DNA of 44,900 nucleotides from Ministeria vibrans ATCC 50519 (lineage: Eukaryota; Opisthokonta; Filasterea), in assembly GCA_943704425.1 (NCBI GenBank), contig CALSCP010001486.1, forward strand, positions 1 to 44,900. The letters are read 5' to 3'. Both the position numbers and the translations under genes were made by a program. Positions 35,959 through 44,900 of this stretch are shown in pieces; position 1 is the stretch's first letter; each line of letters starts with the position of its first letter. Under the pieces are notes generated by a model. That model worked only from the letters and a program-made list of their open reading frames with translations, was not told where the DNA came from and ran no database searches.

Positions 35959-36616
35959 ATGCCGTTTTATGAAATCACTACCATCTTGCGGCGGTCCGCT
36001 CGACCGGTATATTTCCAAATTGAAATGAACAATAGGTTTTGACAACATGTTTCGATCTCGCTTGCTTTGGGCTCCTAGACGGACGTGGCACACATCACCC
36101 GCACTGCGCTAGGCCAGCTGAAGGAGGCCGGTGGAGTTCTTCGTGGGTTTGAGGTGCGAGCAATGAGTTTTTTTTCTTTTTTCTCTTTTGTGAATCCGTT
36201 TTGTCTCTCTCCTTTCTCTGTAGAGCACTGCTCTTCGTAAGCTTCCGTACCGCATGAGAGGCAGCGACCGAGAGTGGCATTCGGAAGGAAGGTACGTGCT
36301 GAGCAGGGTCGTGCGTCCCAACGAGTGATGTGTGATCTTCTCAGATGGTTCTCAATGCATCTCGTTGCAAACCCGAAAACAATGGAGAGAGTCTATTCGT
36401 CGGTAAGACACCCCCACCCATCCAAACCCACCCCCTCCCCTCTCCTCTGCCCTGGGCGTGTCTTGCGCTGCGTGGGCATTCTTCAATACGTTTCTCTCCC
36501 TTCCCCTTCAGGTGGCAGCCAATGCGAACATCGTCCGAGCGACCAGATTGCGATCGCGTGCCCCGTACCTCGGAGACGCCCCTGTGCGAAATCCCTGTGT
36601 CAAACCGAAGCAGTAA
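35959..36616 (+). CDS. MRPS6: Mitochondrial small-subunit ribosomal protein bS6m
   Basis: bS6 family protein of the mitoribosomal small subunit platform, partner of bS18m. Five exons, 35959-36006, 36079-36153, 36224-36291, 36345-36402 and 36512-36616, give 117 residues. The joined protein begins MPFYEITTILRRSARP, the canonical bS6 first strand (MxxYE). It continues ALGQLKEAGGVLRGFES and ALRKLPYRMRGSDREWHSEG (bS6 G-x-R-x-LPYRI), the strand WFSMHLVANPKTMERV, and VRATRLRSRAPYL. There is no cleavable presequence, as in many bS6m. A naive start at the later ATG (36047) runs into a stop; the correct first exon sits 88 bp upstream. All phases close. DDX28-like helicase follows on the same strand 507 bp downstream. 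Confidence 0.92.
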
Positions 36617-36660
36617 GCAGGGTGATTTGAGAGATGTCAGGGAGAAGGGAACTGACTAAA

Positions 36661-36695
<35 letters not shown>

Positions 36696-37123
36696 TTAGA
36701 GTCACGTTTGCTGTTAAGAGCGACCTACCTCCGAGTTACAACTGAGAATGTGAAAACTACGATGAGTTTAGAAGTCATCACTTCCAAAAAAAAAAAAAAA
36801 ACTCGACAGAGCTGTACAAATCAAATACAAAATTTAATAATGTGAAATGGAGATCAAGATCATTTATTACTGACTTCACACGACTTGTTCGTGTTTGATA
36901 CAACTCACACAAGGCGAGTTGGTACTGGTGAGTGGTGATGTTGTGTCGGACTCAGTCGGAGGAGTGAAGGAGTGTGAAATTTGAATCACCTCCACTCTAA
37001 TGCCTCATCCAACCACAGTCCAACATAGTAAGTAGGTCGTGATTAAATATTTTATTCGATTTACGATTATAAAAATTATTTTTCTGTTTTTATTGTTTCT
37101 TCTTTAACTTTTCTCATCGTCGG
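36617..37123. other. Intergenic, bS6m / DDX28
   Basis: 507 bp on the same strand as both neighbours. It has a TG microsatellite (about 36665-36692), an A17 run (36786-36802) and, at 36900-36980, GTGAGTGGTGATG/GACTCAGTCGGAGGAGTG words like those before other genes. This is presumably the bS6m 3' UTR plus the DDX28 promoter. No ORF of note. Confidence 0.5.
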
Positions 37124-39473
37124 ATGATCATTGTTCGAGGCTTGGCAACAATGGCACGCCGAGGGATGGGCCGTCCGGAGCGAGTGTTGCCCGTGGTTGA
37201 GATGAGACGGACGGACGGATCGCTGGGCCGCTCTGCGCGTGCACGGCTGGCGCGCGAGAAGCGGGCCGAGCAAGAGCGCTTGGGCGTCAAGGTGGAAGCG
37301 AAGCCGCGGGTGTGGAGCAAGCAGTCGACTTCACAGGCGAAACTATCTGAGCGAGAAAAGCTGCGATTGAAAGAGGCACGGCGAAGTGCGCGACTCGCCA
37401 GCACCAATGCCGTTGTCGACGACACCCGCCTTGCCTTTCAGCATCTGGGCCTTGACGGGTCCTTGCGCAGCCAGCTGACCGCCATCGGCATTGAAAAACC
37501 CACTGCCATCCAGGTAGGAGGGGACACGACTGAGATGGTTTGGACCGCACACACTAACACCTTCTCGGAAAGACTTTGGCCATTCCCGAGATCCGCAAAG
37601 GGACCAACGTACTAGCCGCAGCAGAGACAGGTATCCAAGTGTCACACACACACACCCACACACTCTCTCTATCACTTTGTTTCTTTCTTTCTCCTCTCTC
37701 TATCACTTTGTTTCTTTCTTTCTCCTCTTCACTTTGTTTCTTTCTTTCTCCTCTTCTCTATCACTTTGTTTCTTTTTTTTTCTCCTCTCTCTCTATTACT
37801 TTGTTTCTTTGTTTCTCCTCTCTCTCTCCCTCTCTCTCGTGTGTGTGTGTGTAACGCGACTGTCTTCTTCATCCTCTCAGGTTCGGGCAAAACGTTGATG
37901 TATCTGCTTCCGGTGATTGAGCGGATTCGCGCGCACAAAACGGCTCTTCCGGCGGGTACTGCTCTGCGTCTGCTGCGTCCCCTTGCGATTGTGGTCGTTC
38001 CAAGCAAAGAGCTTGCCGGCCAAGTATACGTAAGACAACATAAATAAACGAGCTTGTTTGATGATTGTTTTGCACGATAGGAAATGTGTGTGAAAATAGC
38101 GAAACCACTGGGGGTGCGTGCAACTCTTCTTACAACAACTCGCGATCCGGTCACTTTATTTATGTTTTATTTGTTATTGTTTTTTGATACTAATTTTTTT
38201 TGGATGTGCCTTTGCGTGGTCTTCTTCTTCTTCTTCTGGGGGGGGGGGGTGGTTTAGGCTCTGCTGAAAAAGTCCCTTGAGCGACCATTTGACATTGCCA
38301 TTGGAACCCCACTCAAACTCATTTCTTTGATGGAAAACAGTAAGGCCAACACGCAACAAAAATTTTCCAAAACAACGTGAGAGATTAAGCATGTGTGATT
38401 ACAACAGAGAAGCTATACTCGACGGACGCACAGTGTGTGGTGTTGGACGAGGCAGACACACTCTTCGACGAGACATTTAGACATGATATTGACGCTCTTA
38501 TTGGCGAACTTCCCGTACGCACACACACACCCTCTAGCTGCAATGTCGCTCTCACACACACTCACACACACTCAATGGCACTCGAACACACGGCACTCGA
38601 ATACACTTGCATTTGATGGCACTTGCACACACTCGCACTTTATGGTGCACACTCACACACTCACTCAACGCCAATCACGCCCTTATCCGATGCATATTAT
38701 TCTTTCTCTCTCAACGTCAATCACACACACACACAACACACTCTTACCCCCCGGTTTGGTCTCAATCATTTCTCTCAGGAACGACGCACCGGTCTTCAGT
38801 TTGTTGCGTGCAGTGCCACAATGAGTTCAGCCCTCAAGGCCTTTGTTCGCGATCGTCTCTCTGTACGGCACACACACACTCTCTCACATTGCACACGATC
38901 TGAGTCGTTCTTTTTGTATTTTATGTAGAATAGTACCGTTGTGACGACAGAGTCACTGCATCGAGGTCTACGCAACATTGCTTACCGGTTTGAGCACCTT
39001 GTGGGTCGCACTGGTCGCGAAGGTAGTCAGCCACACGCAGACACGCTTACGCTGATTGTTTGCATTGCAGACGAGACTGTGCGTCTTGCCAAGGCACTGG
39101 TGGATCGCAAGCAGCGTAGGCAGTATGCGCACACAATGGTGTTCTGCAACACGAGCGAGAGTGCCAAGTGGCTATGGGCGACACTGCGCAAGCACATGGC
39201 TGAGCACTTGCGGAATGCGGGACACACTGGCGCAGGGGATGTGACTGAAGGCCTTGTGGGTGCGGGCCAGGAGGGCCTTGTGAATGAGCGCGAAATTGCA
39301 AGGATGCGGCGTGTGAGACAGCAGTTTGAAGGGACCTTGGCGTACGACGTGGCGGACCATGTGCCTTTCGTGCTGCTCACGACGAGTAAGCTGAGTGCTC
39401 GCGAGCGTCGTGCTGTCTGGAAAGCCTTCACACAGCTGCCATTGGATGGTGTGGTGAACAATAGCAATGTGAA

Positions 39474-39508
<35 letters not shown>

Positions 39509-40037
39509 CTGATGGAACCAAGGCGGTTGTAATGAAGAAGAATATGAAGGAGCCAGTGCGACTGCTTGTCGCGACTGATGTGGTTGCACGCGGTGTGGAC
39601 ACACTTGATGTGGTGCGTGTGATCAATGCTGAGCTGCCGCGTGCTTCCGATGCCTTTTTGCATCGTGTCGGGCGTACAGGTCGGCTAGGGCGCCAGGGCA
39701 CTGTTGTGAGTTGGGTTGCGAAGCGAGATCGTGCCTTTGCCAGTCATTTGAGGGTACGTGCTTTTCTTTCCTTTTTATTTTGGTGTTGTCGCCTTTTGTT
39801 TGTGATTAATAATAATAATTATTATTATTAACTATAATGCAATTATTGTATTCTTAGAAAATATGTCTTCTAGTTTGTATGTCTTCTCTCATTATTCTTT
39901 CTTTTCTTCTTCTTCTTATTTTTGACTTTTTGTTGTAGGTTTGCCTTGAATCTGGCGCAGAGATCACCCCGACCACAGTTGCTGTACATCCTGAAAAGCT
40001 CAAACTGCTTGCAGAGAAGAATTTCGAGCGAGCTTGA
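37124..40037 (+). CDS. DDX28: DDX28-like mitochondrial DEAD-box RNA helicase
   Basis: ATP-dependent RNA helicase; human DDX28 works in mitoribosome large-subunit assembly. Exons: 37124-37513, 37573-37630, 37881-38029, 38081-38149, 38258-38339, 38408-38514, 38779-38862, 38929-39022, 39071-39753, 39939-40037; 604 residues. The basic N-terminus (MIIVRGLATMARRGMGR) suits mitochondrial import. Motifs in order: Q motif (GIEKPTAIQ), I AAETGSGKT, Ia VPSKELAG, Ib GTPLKLI, II VLDEADTLFDE (as in DDX28), III SAT, IV MVFCNT, V LLVATDVVARGVD, VI HRVGRTGRLG. A Ser run interrupts domain 2 (39475-39510). The donor of exon 4 is the weakest call: GTCACT at 38150, or alternatively GTGCGT at 38114; both keep frame. 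The 48-bp intron at 39023-39070 is a multiple of three and could be retained. Intron 2 is a clean example of the intronic TATCACTTTGTTTC array. Confidence 0.9.
37660..37845 (+). repeat. Intronic CTCTCTATCACTTTGTTTCTTTC tandem array
   Basis: Intron 2 of the DDX28-like gene. Five to six units of about 30-40 bp each hold a TATCACTTTGTTTCTTTC core (or CTTCACTTTGTTTC) followed by TTTCTCCTC. This is the most regular example of the family. Confidence 0.9.
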
Positions 40038-40096
40038 AACCGCAGCGAACACAATTAATTTGTAAACAATCAAATCTTTCTTATTCATTGATCATC

Positions 40097-40348
40097 ATGA
40101 AACTTGTTTCAACATTACACCTACTCTTGGTTGCGTGCCTGACGATGGCACTAGCGCTGACTTCACTTCAGCCCAACCTTGTTTTCATTCTGATTGACGC
40201 AACCCACAAAAGATATCTTCTTTCAATGCCCAATTTTGTGTTGTGCAGCAATCAACAAACTGATATTCAAAATTTCCAATTTGGCAATTTCCAAAAATCA
40301 AAATTTCAATTTTCTTCACCTTCGCGCCTTCGCCACTCTCCTTGCTGA
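40097..40348 (+). pseudogene. Sulfatase 5' relic (signal peptide plus first strand)
   Basis: A short open frame of 83 codons. Its first 22 residues are a strong signal peptide (MKLVSTLHLLLVACLTMALA). Next comes LQPNLVFILID, which is the conserved opening strand of sulfatases (compare KPNFVFLLTD of the intact gene at 8049). After the Asp the match stops, and Asn/Gln/Phe-rich sequence from A/T-rich DNA follows to the stop at 40346. No CxPSR motif or later sulfatase exon lies downstream: SmD3 starts two bases after the stop. I read it as a truncated copy of a second sulfatase. Alternative: a young secreted mini-protein. Confidence 0.55.
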
Positions 40349-40349
40349 C

Positions 40350-40707
40350 ATGGTTGTGGGAATCCCTGTCAAAATTTTACACGAGGCAGTTGGTCATGTT
40401 GTGACAGTCGAAACAAAGGTAAATGCGCTGACTTGAGAGCCCTCTTCCATGCGTCGGTGTGTGTACGGGGGCGTGTGCGTGTGCGTGTGCGTGTGTGTGT
40501 GTATGTGTGTGTGTGTGTGTCCGTGCGCCCGCTGTACGTGTTCGTGCCGCTCTCTTTTTGCCATTGGAGTTTCAACGGCGCTGACTCTGCGCTGTCGGGG
40601 CGCCAAGGAGCTCTCCTCATGTCTCAATCGGCATTGTCCGCCCTGCCTCGACGGGGTGGACCACCACCACCGCAGACCCCAATGACGAGAACGACGAAAA
40701 CGCGACG

Positions 40708-40740
<33 letters not shown>

Positions 40741-41314
40741 GTACTGTAACTCCTCTTACTCCACCCGATGAAGCGTCGGCGACGCTCCCCGCCCTATACA
40801 GACATGGGGGGGTTATTATTTTGTGCTGCGGAGGGGCGTGGAAAGCGACGAAGAGACGTGGCTTGACCTTTTGTCTTGTCTGCCTTGCTCGTTGTGTCTC
40901 TAGGATGGTGTTGTGTATCGCGGACGGCTGATTGCCGTGGAGGATTCACTCAACTGCCAGCTGCAGAGCGTGGCGCAGACGCAGCGCGACGGCAGAAGCT
41001 CACACTTGGAACAGGTGTACTTGCGCGGCTCCAAGGTGCGCTTCTTCATCATCCCCGACGTCCTCAAGTCAGCGCCCATGTTCAGCACCATGAGTGCCAT
41101 GGCAGCTGCCAAGGGCAAGTCCGCTCTTCTCAAAGGTACCCACACGGTTGTTGTGGTGTATGGTGTTGTGTTTTGTGTGTTGTGGTCGACAGTCTTGTCA
41201 ACAATGCTAAACTCTCGTCTTTCGGGGTTTTCTTGTTTTCTAGCTCAAGCACAGGCACGCCAGGGAGGCGGCCGTGGTCGTGGTGGACGTGGACGTGGAC
41301 GTGGCAGAGGAATG
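40350..41314 (+). CDS. SNRPD3: Small nuclear ribonucleoprotein Sm D3
   Basis: Sm-fold subunit of the heptameric ring on U1, U2, U4 and U5 snRNAs. Three exons, 40350-40418, 40904-41135 and 41244-41314, give 123 residues (human 126). The protein reads GIPVKILHEAVGHVVTVETK, then DGVVYRGRLIAVEDSLNCQL (Sm1), then LEQVYLRGSKVRFFIIPDVL (Sm2), KSAPMF, and a C-terminal RG-rich tail (GGGRGRGGRGRGRGRGM), the usual target of symmetric arginine dimethylation. Intron 1 is 485 bp with TG and T-run tracts. An AATAAA-like aataataaac follows the stop. It is convergent with Chibby, with only 48 bp between stop codons, so the 3' UTRs must overlap. Confidence 0.97.
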
Positions 41315-41362
41315 TAAATCAAACAGCAAAAAAATAATAAACAAAAAGGCATTCCGTCTTGG

Positions 41363-42128
41363 TTACATTGCTGAAGCAGACAGCGCTGCGAGCTCTTGCT
41401 CGACTTTGAGGGCGTCCAGATTAGACACTGTTAACTGCAGAGATCAAGAGAAAGGAAGTGCGGGTGAGAGGAGCGGACGAGCAGGGGCTGGAGGGGGGCA
41501 TGTACCATGTCGAGAAGCACCTCCATTTTGTAGCGCAGCATGTTGTTCTCTTCGAGCAGTCGTCGGTTCTCCCGCACGAGCGCCACTTGGTCGGCCGATC
41601 CCATCGCCACATCGCCACCCACTGCGCCAGTAACATCGCCATCAACCACAGCAGCAATGTACAGCGTCGTCGTGTCTTTGAGTTTGGGTTCTTCTTACCT
41701 GAGCGCCAAACGCCATTTTCAAAATACAATTGTGCCGTTCCCAAGTTCACAGCCAAAGGCGGTGCGTTGGGAGTGGGCGCAGGGGCTACAACCGCAGTGG
41801 TTCCTGTGGGCACTGCAGTGGCGGTGCTGGCCATCAAGAGCCCTGTGTTGCTCGGCTGGAAGGGCATTGGCGTTGTCTGGAGCAACGACGACGACAGACC
41901 TGCCTGCGACTGGTGCTGCGGCTGTGCATACCCCTGCGGGGGTGCCTGTGGCTGCATCGCCGACTGTTGCTGGTGCGGAAGAGTCCACTGGCCGCTGGTG
42001 CCCAACTGGCTCTGGTGCGTCTGGTCCAAATTCATACTTGACTCTAATGCTGTCGGCTGAGATGCCCCTCTGTTTGCCACCGTTGATTTTCTGCGCACCA
42101 GCGGGCTCGACTTTTTAAACAACGACAT
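41363..42128 (-). CDS. CBY1: Chibby homologue (basal body / beta-catenin antagonist family)
   Basis: Three exons, 42128-41699, 41621-41506 and 41434-41363, give 205 residues. The N-terminus MSLFKKSSPLVRRKST matches the Chibby start (phenylalanine, then P-x-RKS, a 14-3-3-type site in animals). The middle is a Gln/Pro/Thr-rich insert of about 85 residues not present in the 126-residue human protein. The Chibby signature follows: TAQLYFENGVWRSG (human SLKFENGQWI). Then comes the coiled coil QVALVRENRRLLEENNMLRY with KMEVLLDM (human QLEEENNLLRLKVDILLDML), and a short LDALKVEQELAAL end. In animals Chibby acts at the distal appendages of mother centrioles for ciliogenesis; the beta-catenin role is animal-specific. 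A cilium-base role is inferred here. Confidence 0.93.
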
Positions 42129-42479
42129 TGAGTTGGCCTTTGACACACTCAAGTAAGATTAATAGAAAAATATTTAAAAAGTAAAAAACTGTGTGAAACT
42201 GAATGAAATGATTGAAAAGTGAATAGTGACAGAATATCATCCAGTACAGCCCTACACATCAAGTCTTCAGCCTGAGAAGTGGAAAGTGGCGACTGGCGAG
42301 TGGTGGGGGCAGTTCAGACTTCAGAGTGAGAGCGCACCCTGAGTTGAAAGAGATCATTCTTCTAACAACCATTGTCTAACCACCAACGAACCGAAAAATT
42401 CAAAAATGAAAATCCAAAATCCCAATCCCAAATCGGGCAAATACCAAATTACCAATCAAATTTGTTTTATATATTCATC
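42129..42479. promoter_or_regulatory. Divergent region, Chibby / PP2A
   Basis: 351 bp between divergent start codons. 42235-42335 holds AGTCTTCAG / ACTGGCGAGTGG / CAGTTCAGACTTCAGAGTGAG words. 42390-42470 is a C/A-rich block (ccaaaatcccaatcccaaat) followed by an A/T stretch (tttgttttatatattcatc) directly before the PP2A ATG. No gene seen. Confidence 0.4.
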
Positions 42480-44534
<2,055 letters not shown>

Positions 44535-44900
44535 AACCTTCAAGTCAATTTCTTTCTTTTTTTGTTCACCATTACACACGCCCCTGAATGCGTTTCTAAG
44601 TGCCCCGGTTTGCTTCAATTCTCAAAGTCTCATCTTTTACTTTTAAGTGTCACACATGCAAAAGACGCTCAAAACTCAAACTGACAGTATCACCGTCCCA
44701 AACTTTCCAACGAACGACTCAGGGGTGTTATGATTCGATCTGAATTTTCGGATCAAACCATGATTCGAAAGATCCGATTACGTTCGAATCATGATTCGAA
44801 CGTAACAACCCTGCAGTGAACGAACGATCAACGCTGAATTACTCATTCTTGCAAGTTACAAGTCATTGATCAGCACTCAGCACTTTATAAACTTTTCACT
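44535..44900. other. Downstream of PP2A: palindrome-rich patch
   Basis: 366 bp to the window edge. The first 150 bp look like 3' UTR. 44730-44805 is built of ATGATTCGA repeats and inverted repeats. The last 60 bp have CACTCAGCACTTTATAAAC, which could be the start of a promoter for a gene beyond the edge (a TATA-like ttataaac at 44884). No ORF. Confidence 0.5.
44730..44805. repeat. ATGATTCGA repeats with a 28-bp perfect palindrome
   Basis: ATGATTCGA occurs at 44730, 44760 and 44791, spaced 30 and 31 bp. TCGGATC (44748-44754) and GATCCGA (44771-44777) are perfect inverted repeats. 44778-44805 is a perfect 28-bp palindrome centred on ATCATGAT (TTACGTTCGAATCA and its mirror). Confidence 0.9.

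Noticed and set aside
40433-40771. Open frame across TG and T-run sequence inside SmD3 intron 1
   Set aside because: Low-complexity intron. SmD3 exons 1 and 2 join exactly at VETK-DGVVYRG, leaving no coding role for it.

Overview
This window comes from a nuclear genome of a eukaryote, almost certainly a single-celled and probably flagellated member of Amorphea (the animal, fungal and amoebozoan side of the tree). The species cannot be fixed from the sequence. Evidence for a eukaryote: nearly every gene is split by GT-AG introns, often only 48-80 bp long, and protein families resume in frame across them. The gene set also points that way: 26S proteasome RPN1, SmD3, elongin C, an inositol trisphosphate receptor, BORC subunit 5, a KCTD3/SHKBP1-type BTB protein, Chibby, an EFCAB10-like protein, PP2A catalytic subunit and nuclear-encoded mitochondrial proteins. 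Chibby and EFCAB10 hint at a basal body or cilium. I rebuilt the exon chains by hand; exon lengths sum to whole codons in every full model.

Layout. 1-4000 holds three minus-strand genes: mitochondrial GrpE, BORCS5 and a Cys-rich type I membrane protein. 4263-10447 holds two plus-strand genes: RPN1 and a lysosomal-type sulfatase. 10541-13151 (minus) has a TRAF7-like WD40 protein and elongin C; 13288-14489 (plus) an RNase MRP/Rpr2-type zinc-ribbon candidate; 14598-16824 (minus) a WDFY-like WD40 protein; 16937-20019 (plus) a KCTD3/SHKBP1 homologue. 20020-22142 is the only long gene-poor stretch. It holds copies of a short poly(A)-ended repeat and a weak candidate Pol III RNA. 22143-22734 (plus) is an EFCAB10-like gene, and 22941 to about 34280 (minus) a complete or nearly complete IP3 receptor with one 6.9-kb exon and a 30-N assembly gap near its 5' end. 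34566-35851 (minus) is a bacterial-type alanine racemase with introns. 35959-40037 (plus) carries mitoribosomal protein bS6m and a DDX28-like DEAD-box helicase. 40097-44534 holds a sulfatase 5' relic, SmD3, Chibby (minus) and PP2A catalytic subunit. A palindrome-rich patch closes the window.

Genes are packed tightly, with four head-to-head pairs 107-274 bp apart (membrane protein/RPN1, elongin C/zinc ribbon, WDFY-like/KCTD3, racemase/bS6m). Functional themes recur: protein turnover (RPN1, elongin C, KCTD3), mitochondrial biogenesis (GrpE, bS6m, DDX28) and endolysosome (BORCS5, sulfatase, WDFY-like). I see no evidence that they form an operated cluster.

The most unusual signal is a degenerate repeat, core about TATCACTTTGTTTCTTTC, found inside introns of at least five unrelated genes and in both orientations relative to transcription. 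Others are a 9-nt micro-exon in the sulfatase, a WDFY relative that has lost most of its FYVE finger, the giant intron-free IP3R exon, and the intron-bearing alanine racemase.
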